Notes under the pieces: model-generated
The model's input: only the letters and a program-made list of their open reading frames with translations
The model's database searches: none
Told to the model about the DNA's origin: nothing
Shown: piece by piece, positions 33,165 through 42,701 of the stretch
Layout of the letters: each line of letters opens with the position of its first letter
How positions within the stretch are numbered: position 1 is the stretch's first letter
DNA from: Mesostigma viride
Lineage: Eukaryota > Streptophyta > Mesostigmatophyceae > Mesostigmatales > Mesostigmataceae
DNA: 64,000 nucleotides
Direction: 5' to 3'
NCBI GenBank assembly: GCA_009746045.1
Contig: RPFO01000667.1
Coordinates: 2,588,317 to 2,652,316 of the forward strand
Made by a program: the position numbers and the translations under genes

Positions 33165-35124
33165 CGGGGTTCTTTGAACGGAGTTTCTTCTATACGTGAA
33201 TGCGGGAACAAGAGGCCGCTGGATGAGCGGCTTATAGGTCGTAGTGTTTACTCGTAGCTGTTTGGCTAGAGCTTTTGTGATTAGTAGATGCAATATAGTG
33301 CATGGTTGAAAAATGAATTAAATAAAATGTGCGTTCCGCGCTTGGGTTGATTATACCCGGGCGGAACGGGGCGTGAGGTGCAGTGCCCCTGAAAAGAACA
33401 ACCTACGCATTATTTAATACTAGCCGTGCAGATTCGGGATATTCTACCCCCGGTCTGTACGGTTAGCGTCTTACTAGCATCCACTAAACATAAGGGTTTA
33501 ATGACGTCAGTTAGCTAGGGATAAGGGAGGTTTTGCGACTAAAAGCCGCTCTGGCTGGTTTTGTCGGCCTCTTTCTTTGCTCGTTGTCGTTGCGGCGGCA
33601 GCCGCGGCTATGGGTGCTGCGGAGCAAAATCCCAAAAGCACTGGTTGCACTGGCCACTTGGCCAGTGGTGAGACTTCCAGTTGTTAACCGGCCAGGCGTA
33701 GTTCCTCGCTCGGTTAACTAAAAGAAAAGAAAATGATTACCTCCGGTCCGCACCTTTTCCCCAGCTTGGGGTCTTTGGTGGGCCGGATGCCGTGACAGGT
33801 GCTCAACTGTCGCTTGGTCGGCCCAGTGCGCGAGCTGGTGCTCCGTACCTGGGGATGCTTGCACCCCGGGTTGGAGCCGGATGGCTGGCACTGGCGACCC
33901 GTGTCTCGGTCCGCGGCCTGCGGCTTTTTCTTCGGAAATTGCTGCTGGCCAGAAAACTTTGCAATTGCCTTCCGCCGAGGGGGGGTGGTTGGGGCTGGGG
34001 ACGGCGATGGGAAAAGCGCCTAAGCTAGAAATTTTTTCCCCACGCATAGAAACCTCGGGGGGAATGCGGTCTTGGCTGAACGGACTCTCGTTCAGCCAGG
34101 TGCCTGGGGCTGTGGCCTCGGGCATCCGGGCTGGCGGGGCCTGGGCTAGGTCCACGTTTTTTCTCGAAGCACCCCGGGTCTATGGGGAGACGGCCATAGC
34201 GGTACCGACTCGGGGCCCCGAGAGGGGTCATGATAGGCTGGCCGTGCGCAATCGCAGTGCAAATGCGCTGGGCCTTTTTGGGCCTGGCCATGCATCCACA
34301 GCCGCCGGGCACACGCCTCCCGATGTGGGGGGGCTCCCGTTTTGCGGCAGGGCGGTCACTTGTGACAACGAGCAAGGTGGAGTGCGGCTTCAAGGGAAAG
34401 CCAGGGCGGGGGTGATTGGGCAACGTACTTCATGAAGGGCCTTGAACGGCGTGCCTCCGGGCATGTCAATTAGTGTCACATGTATGCTTCCACTTATTGT
34501 TTTAATGAAGATGCTGGTTTTTGTGGGAGCTACGTGGGACATGAATCGGGGTTCTTTGAACGGAGTTTCTTCTATACGTGAATGCGGGAACAAGAGGCCG
34601 CTGGATGAGCGGCTTATAGGTCGTAGTGTTTACTCGTAGCTGTTTGGCTAGAGCTTTTGTGATTAGTAGATGCAATATAGTGCATGGTTGAAAAATGAAT
34701 TAAATAAAATGTGCGTTCCGCGCTTGGGTTGATTATACCCGGGCGGAACGGGGCGTGAGGTGCAGTGCCCCTGAAAAGAACAACCTACGCATTATTTAAT
34801 ACTAGCCGTGCAGATTCGGGATATTCTACCCCCGGTCTGTACGGTTAGCGTCTTACTAGCATCCACTAAACATAAGGGTTTAATGACGTCAGTTAGCTAG
34901 GGATAAGGGAGGTTTTGCGACTAAAAGCCGCTCTGGCTGGTTTTGTCGGCCTCTTTCTTTGCTCCCCACCCACCCACCCGTGTCTTGGTTGCCTCTAGGG
35001 CAACGTACTTCATGAAGGGCCTTGAACGGCGTGTCCGGGCATGTCAATTAGTGTCACATGTATGCTTCCACTTATTGTTTTAATGAAGATGCTGGTTTTT
35101 GTGGGAGCTACGTGGGACATGAAT
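33165..35124 (+). mobile_element. non-autonomous DIRS-like element with split direct repeats
   Basis: The structure is A1 33165-33582, body 33583-34417, B1 34418-34546, A2 34547-34964, spacer, B2 34998-35124. A1 and A2 are 418 bp each and essentially identical; B1 and B2 differ by a 2 bp indel. This order is the PAT/Ngaro arrangement seen at 8692-15003, but the sequences are unrelated and the 0.8 kb body has no RT or recombinase. Frames in the body (for example 33881-34435 plus, 33718-34155 minus) have no recognisable domain. It probably relies on another element's recombinase. Confidence 0.85.
34965..34979 (-). promoter_or_regulatory. G-quadruplex motif after A2
   Basis: CCCACCCACCCACCC directly after A2, absent after A1, identical in sequence and placement to 14785-14799. 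Confidence 0.7.
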
Positions 35125-35519
35125 GTTTCTTCATCGTTTGGCAGATCTTGTAGATCATTTGGTTCTTCATTTACTCTGCCAAACTGTGCTTCGTTGCACA
35201 TTTACCTGCACGCATAAACCAGGAAGGGGGAAAAACAGCATTAAACATGACCATGATTAGAAACGCTGGGCTGCAGCATGTGCACATGTACACCTAACCA
35301 GACCAAAGGCATAGCAAACAACATGATGCTCGGCATAAAAAAAGATACTTCTGACTGGTACAAAACATTGAAAGGGTGACCCAATTGAAAGCCTAGCACC
35401 GCCATTATTGAGATGTGCAAGACCAAGAAACCACGACATTGCATATGACCGATGCATTGAAAAAGGGAAAAACACGTTTATTAACTGTGAAGCTCCAGGG
35501 TAACTAGACTAAATTTCTT
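35125..35519. other. non-coding sequence, no gene seen
   Basis: About 0.4 kb between the DIRS-like element and the TTAA-flanked element. A minus-strand frame (35201-35010) crosses the B2 boundary; it is treated only as an observation. Confidence 0.5.
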
Positions 35520-35630
35520 TTAAGGGGACGTGGCGCGCCGAATATTTTCCGCGCCAAAAAATTCGCGGTTACTACCGTCCGTACGGTGTATAATGTGTGC
35601 CCGGACCGCTCAACCCTCGCGGAGGTGGCC

Positions 35631-35757
35631 ATGGCGGCATGCCTTTATGCAATATTAATCGATATGGCACGTAAACAGCTAGAAAAAATGCTTGAATTTC
35701 GCAGAAGATTATTTGATGACCTCATTTCATGGCGGAAAGTTTACGGTTTGCAATATC
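35631..35757 (+). pseudogene. short ORF split by element X, 5' part
   Basis: Starts MAACLYAILIDMARK and reads to GLQY at the insertion point. The frame resumes at 54394 (RSFLERLRARG) and stops at 54437, 57 codons in all. Arg-rich and helical; I recognise no family, though the N-termini of Harbinger-type transposases have a similar character. Confidence 0.4.
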
Positions 35758-36374
35758 AGTTAACGTAAAGGATTTACGTTAGATGGATAGAGATTGTTAC
35801 GCTCTTTCCAGCGGCACCTTGAACGCCTCATTTGGTTAAGGAACGTAAAAGTTATGACGTTTCCTAGGCTGTGCCGACAGTACCCGGCGCGCCACTGTGG
35901 GCGCGTACGGACACAGGATGTACAAGTGTCACTTTGATAGTCCGCAGGACGTTGACAGGACTTGTACAGGACTTGATGGTCAATTGATAGGTAGGCGCGC
36001 TGTAGCGCGCCAGGACCTATGAGACAATTGATGTTGAGTAGTGTACGGATAGGTCCACAGGACTAGCCGTATGGACAATTGATAGATCTCCGCGCCAAAG
36101 GCGTGCCAGAGCTCTGTGTAATCAATTGATTGACAGTTCAGCTGTGACAGTGCAGCTGAATACTTGGACGCGTCCCTAACAACCTATATGTGTGACTTGG
36201 TCGCACCGGGACGCTAGTTCTTGCGTGCACGTTCTCTTGGCACTGCGACCCTGTCGTCTGTGCTGCGTGCAGTCTTGGAAGTGACGTGACTTACGTCTGT
36301 GTTTCCTGTTATTAATAAAGGCAACTTCCTGCAAGAACCATGGCGGAATTCGTGGCATTCACTCTCATACAACT
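35758..36374 (+). repeat. 5' LTR of element X
   Basis: 617 bp, with an AATAAA polyadenylation-type signal near 36314. The inner sequence begins CGTATTACACG, not a TGG-type primer site; element Y begins with the same CGTATTA. Confidence 0.92.
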
Positions 36375-36398
36375 CGTATTACACGCCTCGTTCCAAAT

Positions 36399-37109
36399 AT
36401 GCCAAATTCTGAAGAATTCCGGATTCCCGGCGATGAGGAATTAGCCGCTCCGCCGGCTGATCCTTTACCAAGACCGACTGCGCCGTCGTGGCAGCAATTG
36501 CTTGACGAGGTCACGATATCGCTGGACGAACTTCATCGTCGGCAGCGCGCAGCTCTTCCCTTGCTCGGGGATAACCCCGAGGACCCCGATTTGCCAGCAC
36601 TGGTGCCGGCTATACGCGCACTGTTGGACCAGATTCGCAACATTTTATCGCAATTTACGGTCCAGGTGCGGGGAGGTTTGCGGTCGGTGAACGAGGTCAC
36701 CACTGCCATTGAGGAGTTGGATAACGCCATCTCTTCACTCACCGGTTACCAGAGAAACTTACAAAACTGGGCATCGCTACGCACGGGGGGCGCGCCGGCG
36801 GTGTCGACAAACTTATTTCAAGATCTCGCGTTGCTATCGCTGCTCACACGCGGCGTACGCAGTCGCGAGCGCCAGGTTCTCATTAACCTGGTGGCATTTC
36901 TCGCATCTCTGCGAGAGTGGATTCCCGCGGGGTGGGAATTGTTGTCGATCTTTACACATCCTCTGCGCCTCGTCGCGCGTCGGCGCATCGCAACTTACGC
37001 GGCGGGAAGCACACCGGTTTTGATACATACCGGTGCAGGTCCAGAGCTGGATATGGAGGATCGTGAGTTCGCATACGAGTACTGCGACTTCAGGGGCCTT
37101 GACTACTAG
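36399..37109 (+). CDS. element X upstream ORF, unknown function
   Basis: An uninterrupted 236-codon frame starting 25 bp after the 5' LTR and ending 169 bp before gag. The N-terminus is acidic and Pro-rich (MPNSEEFRIPGDEELAAPPA); the middle is helical (EVTTAIEELDNAISSLTG, DLALLSLLTRGVRSRERQ), with a hydrophobic stretch around residues 160-185 (LINLVAFLASLREW). No zinc finger, protease or membrane anchor is clear. Element Y has an ORF of different sequence in the same place. It could be an accessory or capsid-related protein; I do not recognise it. Confidence 0.6.
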   Translation: MPNSEEFRIPGDEELAAPPADPLPRPTAPSWQQLLDEVTISLDELHRRQRAALPLLGDNPEDPDLPALVPAIRALLDQIRNILSQFTVQVRGGLRSVNEVTTAIEELDNAISSLTGYQRNLQNWASLRTGGAPAVSTNLFQDLALLSLLTRGVRSRERQVLINLVAFLASLREWIPAGWELLSIFTHPLRLVARRRIATYAAGSTPVLIHTGAGPELDMEDREFAYEYCDFRGLDY

Positions 37110-37278
37110 GTCGGCCAAATTTTTTCTTTTCCAGTACTCGTCGACATTTTGTCGAATTTTCAACGGCAATTCGCGGGGGCGGAGGCGACACCGGCGCAGG
37201 CGGCAGTTGCGACAATTCTTTGTACATACTTTAATCTGCTGCTTTGCTGAGGTGTTTTTGAATAGCTTGTAGTGCAGG

Positions 37279-37687
37279 ATGGCAGACGGGCGCCGTAGCA
37301 AAGGTGCCCCAGCCAGTGGGAATAATGGTGGTGCTGGTAGTGGGACCGCTCACGTAGATGACGTGGGGGTTACCGGAGAAATTACCAACCTTCATCACAA
37401 TAATAATAATGCACAAGCTGTTCTTGGTTATGATCTCACTACCCAGGGTTTGCTTATTGTGAATCAACTGCAACCTGTCACGTCAGACACAAAGCCCAAG
37501 CAGGCTGAGGAGTTTGTGGAGGGGCTAGAGGGGTTTCCAAGTTTGTACGGTGGTACAAACTATTACCAGATCTGGATAGGTAGCCAGACTTTTGGCAAGT
37601 GTACAGATCAGATAAAGGACCTCACTAGAGAGTGTAAGAAGGCCAACAAGGCCTGGTCCAGCTACGTGGCAGAGTTAAAGGAACTGC
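37279..37687 (+). pseudogene. gag: element X gag, 5' part
   Basis: Starts MADGRRSKG and runs 136 codons to KELQ, where element Y is inserted. Copia-type gag features are a polar Asn-rich start, then helices with FGKCTDQIKDLTRECKKANK. Across one ACTGC copy the frame continues in register at 48494 (LEDQRKKVGIHWQ), which shows that Y landed in a working gag frame. The GACGGGCGCCGTA string at the start recurs in the 3' region of X. Confidence 0.8.
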
Positions 37688-38331
37688 AGTTAGCATTTTG
37701 GGCAACCAATATGCTAAGTGGATACAGTTTGGAAAGACCTTTCCAACGCCGTGCTGACCGCCTGAAACAGACAAGGGACAAGAAAGATATCAAGTCCCGA
37801 AGTCCTAGCCATCCGTGGCCGACTAGGGTGCAGTCCTCTGGTGTAGTGGACAGGACACGTGGCAGGCCGTGCCTGCACAGGCTTAGCCTGTCTATCACGT
37901 GACTGTGGTCCACGTAGGCCAGGAGGAGCAGCAGCCTGTGACTAGTAGGGTACTGGCACTGGCACAAGGCTGCAAGGATACTAGGCCTTGCAGGCTTGTG
38001 ACAGGTCCTGTACTTCCTAGGTTGCAGAGTCTAGGCAAATCCAGTACGTCCTGGCTCTGCGCTGATGCCAGTGGACGTTGTGGATTTGCCTGCACGCCTG
38101 CACGTGCCTCGTCATGCCGATGGGAACGAGGAACAACGCAAGGATATAGCTTGGTCATGGGGGATGACCAGCTATCTCGGAAAGCACGAACCGTGGGTGC
38201 CACCTTGGTCGTGGAAGTGCCCATTGTGGTCGTGGCCTGGTGAACAGATTTAAGGTTGCTGCCTTGCAACATTGGCTAAGACGCGCTGTGAAAGACCAAG
38301 AGCTCACACCCGTTGGGAGCTCTTTCTAACT
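37688..38331 (+). repeat. 5' LTR of element Y
   Basis: 644 bp, AGTTAGCATTTTGG...CTTTCTAACT. The ORF that appears to extend gag of X into it (to 37902) is accidental read-through. Confidence 0.92.
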
Positions 38332-38356
38332 CGTATTATTGTCTCCTTACTTCTTC

Positions 38357-39544
38357 ATGTCCAACGTGCCGAGGGAACAGGCCATTGAGCCTTCGCAAAG
38401 CCAGAGCTCGCAGCCGCAGCTTCGGGTAGGAGCCCCGGAGCAATCACAACCTTTTCATCCCTACGCTCATCCGAGCACCGCATCAACCTTCGTCCAGGCG
38501 GCGTACCTGGCAAGGGGGCTAGCGAAGAAAGGTTGGGTAGCAGTTTGCGGAACTGCAGCAGGGCCGGCGGCGAGCGACCCCATTGTGATGCAGATTGAGG
38601 CTTCGACAGCTCCCGGCGAGTTATCGCGAGAGGCAGTCGAAAAGTTTGTGTCAATACGGGACGAGCTGTCCTCGACCATTTACGGTCTGGAGGTGGCTCA
38701 CCAGGGCGGGCACGTGACCGTGTCGCAGCTGGATTTGGCGCGGGAGGCACTGGGCCAGATCGTGGCTATTGGACTGGGAGCAGCGCGACTGTTTAACCAT
38801 CAGGTGGCAACGTCTGTGCTGGGCGCGGGAGTAGAAGTCCCGGACGTGATCAGGCAAGCGCAGGCGCGCGAAGTCGACAACCCCTGGTCGACAACAGAGG
38901 TGGTTTCACAAACGTGCGAACATCTCGTGAACATTCTTTTGCAGGAGTCACGGGGTAACGCAGACCGGTGGGTGATAACCACACGACCATTTGGGATTTG
39001 GTCAACACTCGATACACCGCGGGCGGCGGATCCAGACGCACACGATCCAGTGGTCGAGGTCATCACGGGTCGGGAGGTAACGCCAGAAGACTTCCATTAC
39101 CAATTCGTTGATCAGCCGGAGGGGATCATCGAACGTTCATCTCAGCAGATAGATCAAGGCGACGGTACCACAGAGGGGTACGCTGCAAGACGTCGTGCTG
39201 AGCTGCACGTCCCGCAAGAGCCCGAACACGACTACGGTGGTCGTGGGGCTTGCAACTACAAGCGGGGTGGTGGAACGCGGTGGGTGAGGAGCCTTGAGTG
39301 GGATCGCCCAAGTGGGAGCGAGCCCCGGATCCCAGTGGAGAAGTCTGCAGACGGGCGACCCGTTAGCAGAGTGTTTGGACCCTACGCCGACGGGGAGGAC
39401 GCCGCTGGCAGCGACGAGGAGCGGCCAGAGACGCCCATCGCAGCCACTGCTCAGGAGCGAGAGCTGGAGGCAGCGAACCAAGCAGGTGCTGAGTCAGTAG
39501 CTGGGACGGTGCCCACGGCATCCCCCAGCGACGCCAGTGCTTGA
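38357..39544 (+). CDS. element Y upstream ORF, unknown function
   Basis: An open frame of about 395 codons between the 5' LTR and gag. I prefer the ATG at 38357 (MSNVPREQAIEPSQS) to an in-frame ATG at 38339. It has a Gln/Ser/Pro-rich start; a helical middle with hydrophobic patches (REALGQIVAIGLGAARLFNHQ, and TCEHLVNILLQESRG near residue 190); an acidic C-terminus (DGEDAAGSDEERPETP). No Cys/His finger or enzyme motif. It ends 53 bp before the gag ATG. It occupies the same slot as the 236-codon ORF of X, but I see no clear sequence similarity. Function unknown. Confidence 0.62.
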   Translation: MSNVPREQAIEPSQSQSSQPQLRVGAPEQSQPFHPYAHPSTASTFVQAAYLARGLAKKGWVAVCGTAAGPAASDPIVMQIEASTAPGELSREAVEKFVSIRDELSSTIYGLEVAHQGGHVTVSQLDLAREALGQIVAIGLGAARLFNHQVATSVLGAGVEVPDVIRQAQAREVDNPWSTTEVVSQTCEHLVNILLQESRGNADRWVITTRPFGIWSTLDTPRAADPDAHDPVVEVITGREVTPEDFHYQFVDQPEGIIERSSQQIDQGDGTTEGYAARRRAELHVPQEPEHDYGGRGACNYKRGGGTRWVRSLEWDRPSGSEPRIPVEKSADGRPVSRVFGPYADGEDAAGSDEERPETPIAATAQERELEAANQAGAESVAGTVPTASPSDASA

Positions 39545-39597
39545 GTCAGTTCTTCCTTTTTCCTTCGCCTTTATTGTTGTGTCCCCACTTGTATATA

Positions 39598-39905
39598 ATG
39601 CCTCGTGGCAAACCGGGCGACGGCGACAAGGGCGAGGAGGGGGCACCGGCTGGAGGGAGCCAGGAGCCTGGGAAGGGCAAGGAGACGCTGGTGGGAGAGG
39701 CGATCCCAGCCAGCGACGGTGATGGGGGAAAGCGACCAGGGAGCAAAAGGCGACACGAAGACTCGGTGGAGGAGGCGCGCAAGGCGCGGGCGCTGGGGGC
39801 ATCTGATGCAATAACGGTGGCGAATGGGCAACCTGCCGTGGAGAAGCGTAAGAGGGACCCCTCTGCTGACGGCAATGGTAAGAGGACTCACGTGGATGTG
39901 CTCTC
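39598..39905 (+). pseudogene. gag: element Y gag, 5' part
   Basis: Starts MPRGKPGDGDKGEEG, a Gly/Lys/Glu-rich, probably disordered N-terminus with basic clusters (KRPGSKRRHED), and reads 102 codons to VLS at the array insertion. The frame resumes at 41443 as PVPAGPSG after one CTCTC copy, so the array interrupted an open gag. Confidence 0.78.
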
Positions 39906-41437
39906 AGTTAGGTTAATATTGTGCGGAAACCTTTTTGCCACTTGGGCTACTCAGGTTCCGCACAATATTACCGGCGATAACCACTCGCCGGACACTCAAG
40001 TTCACGACGTCGTGAACTTGAGTGTCCGGCGAGTGGTTATCGCCGGTAATATTGTGCGGAACCTGAGTAGCCCAAGTGGCAAAAAGGTTTCCGCACAATA
40101 TTAACCTAACTAAGACCTGGATCCTTGCGGGGCGCAGGTTCGAATCCACTCGGAAGCGGATTATTTGGGGGAATAATTCGTTCCGATTTGGCACCCGGCT
40201 CTAATCATATGCGCACCAAGGAGATGCTCATATTCGATCATATTCATATCGATATTTGCACCAACGAGATGCTTATATTCGATCATATTCATGCATACGG
40301 GTGTTCCGAGCCTAGTGATTCGTCCTCGCCCCAAGAGGCTAGGTTTTAGTTAGGTTAATATTGTGCGGAAACCTTTTTGCCACTTGGGCTACTCAGGTTC
40401 CGCACAATATTACCGGCGATAACCACTCGCCGGACACTCAAGTTCACGACGTCGTGAACTTGAGTGTCCGGCGAGTGGTTATCGCCGGTAATATTGTGCG
40501 GAACCTGAGTAGCCCAAGTGGCAAAAAGGTTTCCGCACAATATTAACCTAACTAAGACCTGGATCCTTGCGGGGCGCAGGTTCGAATCCACTCGGAAGCG
40601 GATTATTTGGGGGAATAATTCGTTCCGATTTGGCACCCGGCTCTAATCATATGCGCACCAAGGAGATGCTCATATTCGATCATATTCATATCGATATTTG
40701 CACCAACGAGATGCTTATATTCGATCATATTCATGCATACGGGTGTTCCGAGCCTAGTGATTCGTCCTCGCCCCAAGAGGCTAGGTTTTAGTTAGGTTAA
40801 TATTGTGCGGAAACCTTTTTGCCACTTGGGCTACTCAGGTTCCGCACAATATTACCGGCGATAACCACTCGCCGGACACTCAAGTTCACGACGTCGTGAA
40901 CTTGAGTGTCCGGCGAGTGGTTATCGCGGGTAATATTGTGCGGAACCTGAGTAGCCCAAGTGGCAAAAAGGTTTCCGCACAATATTAACCTAACTAAGAC
41001 CTGGATCCTTGCGGGGCGCAGGTTCGAATCCACTCGGAAGCGGATTATTTGGGGGAATAATTCGTTCCGATTTGGCACCCGGCTCTAATCATATGCGCAC
41101 CAAGGAGATGCTCATATTCGATCATATTCATATCGATATTTGCACCAACGAGATGCTTATATTCGATCATATTCATGCATACGGGTGTTCCGAGCCTAGT
41201 GATTCGTCCTCGCCCCAAGAGGCTAGGTTTTAGTTAGGTTAATATTGTGCGGAAACCTTTTTGCCACTTGGGCTACTCAGGTTCCGCACAATATTACCGG
41301 CGATTACCACTCGCCGGACACTCAAGTTCACGACGTCGTGAACTTGAGTGTCCGGCGAGTGGTTATCGCCGGTAATATTGTGCGGAACCTGAGTAGCCCA
41401 AGTGGCAAAAAGGTTTCCGCACAATATTAACCTAACT
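39906..41437. mobile_element. tandem array of four palindromic LTR-like repeats (TRIM-like)
   Basis: Four 206 bp repeats (39906-40111, 40348-40553, 40790-40995, 41232-41437) separated by three 236 bp spacers: 4x206 + 3x236 = 1532 bp exactly. The whole array is flanked by CTCTC (39901-39905, 41438-41442). Each 206 bp repeat begins AGTTAGG, ends CCTAACT and is an inverted repeat with two 103 bp arms around CACGACGTCGTG. Copies 1 and 2 are perfect; copies 3 and 4 have one mismatch each. The termini and 5 bp duplication match the LTRs of A and Y, so this is probably a non-autonomous LTR element in tandem form. The 61-codon frames on both strands are by-products of the palindrome. Confidence 0.85.
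40112..40347 (+). repeat. 236 bp spacer unit of the array (three copies)
   Basis: Copies at 40112-40347, 40554-40789 and 40996-41231 look identical. Each has GGTTCGAATCC, a pol III B-box match, near its start, and two diverged copies of a GAGATGCT.ATATTCGATCATA block. A possible A box TAGCCCAAGTGG lies in the preceding repeat, 57 bp upstream. The T-stem does not pair well, so it is not a tRNA gene. Confidence 0.75.
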
Positions 41438-42488
41438 CTCTCCCCTGTGCCTGCTGGACCAAGTGGTGCTGTTGTTGTGACACCCGCTGTGGTGGAGCCA
41501 GTGAGGGCGCTGCCAGGGTCGAGACCTCACATGAGTGCTGTCACTGTTATGAATGGACAAAAGCCTCTTAACCCACCACTAGCACAGGAAGCATTGGACA
41601 AGTGGCTAGAGGACATGGAGCTTGTTGTGTGCTCCGTGGACCCCACTGTCAACCTAGTGCAAGTGTTTCACTCGTCCACATGCAACAGGGACTCGTCAGA
41701 GCGTGTCAGGGAGAAGGCTAGGACTGCTGTCAAGGATAAGCTAACCTGGGCACAGTTCCTGGAAGGGTTGAGGGAAGAGTTCTCTGACAAGGTTCTCAAC
41801 CTCACCAACTACTACAAGCATCAGTATGACACCTTTGAGATAGTGGGCCCTGTGGCAGAGGAATGGGCTAGGCTCAACCGTATCAGGGACAAGGGGGCCA
41901 AGTATGGCTTCCTGGTCACAGATAGGGCCTTGGCAGACTATTTCCTGGACCGTATGGGTTTGAGTGTGGATGGGAGGAACGGTGCCCGCATGTTTCTTAA
42001 CCAGACTGATGGCTCCTTGCGTGCTCTGGAGCTTGTAATCCTCAGCATAAGGAAGCCAGATCCTGCCTGCAAGGCTATCCAGTCCCATGGCAGCAATGCC
42101 ACCTCCGCTGTGCAGGGCCAAGGTGATGTCCCCGGGTACCCAGCCCGTGATGGGGCAAGGCCCAACAAGCGTAAGCGCTTCAGGCGCCAGAGGCAGGGGG
42201 CTCAGGGTGGCAAGGGTGCAGGTTCCCAAGGAGGGGTTGGGGCCAGCAAGCTGGTGGTCAGCAGGGTAAGGGTGGCCAAGGGCAAGGCAAGGGCCAAGCT
42301 CAAGGCAACCAGGGCAAGCAGGGTGGGCAGCCTCAGGGAGGCCAGGGGAAGCCTGGCAAGGGTGGGGCTGGGTCTGGGAAGAAGGGTGGAGCATGTTTTG
42401 TGTGTGGCAAGGAAGGTCACTGGCGTCGTGAGTGTCCTGACAGGAAGGCCAAGCCTGCTGGGGCAGGAGGCCAGTCTGGGCAGCAGTG
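41438..42488 (+). pseudogene. gag: element Y gag, 3' part with zinc knuckle
   Basis: Capsid-like helical part: LDKWLEDMELVV, KDKLTWAQFLEGLREEFSDK and NGARMFLNQTDG. Then a Lys/Gln/Gly-rich linker and the zinc knuckle CFVCGKEGHWRREC (42394-42435; CX2CX4HX4C) close to the stop at 42488. The knuckle is in a different frame from the capsid part, so there is a frame change near 42200-42390. The W-x-x-F...L..LREEF arrangement is typical of retrotransposon Gag capsids. Confidence 0.8.
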
Positions 42489-42701
42489 ACTAGCTACATC
42501 ATCCCCTGTAAATAGTCAATCACCCCTTGGGGAAGGTGTGCTGGATGTACATAAGGACGGGGGTGTGCCCCTTGTGCAGCACCAAGGGTGTAAAGATGTT
42601 GTTCTTCCACTGGATTGCAATAACAATGCTGCAGCTGAATTCCCTATGCCTCATGCAGGTGGTGGGTCTCCAGCAGGTGCTGGCCTGGAGGGCCAAGGAC
42701 C

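Noticed and set aside
37688..37902. Extension of gag of X into a 207-codon protein.
   Set aside because: The last 71 codons are read-through into the LTR of element Y; the real gag resumes at 48494.
40355..41430. Repeated 61- and 93-codon frames on both strands (MCGNLFATW... and MPNRNELFPQ...).
   Set aside because: They are produced by the palindrome reading the same on both strands; no start context, domain or selection signal.
39906..41437. CRISPR-like array of regular repeats and spacers.
   Set aside because: Repeats are 206 bp, spacers are identical to each other, there are no cas genes, and the context is eukaryotic.
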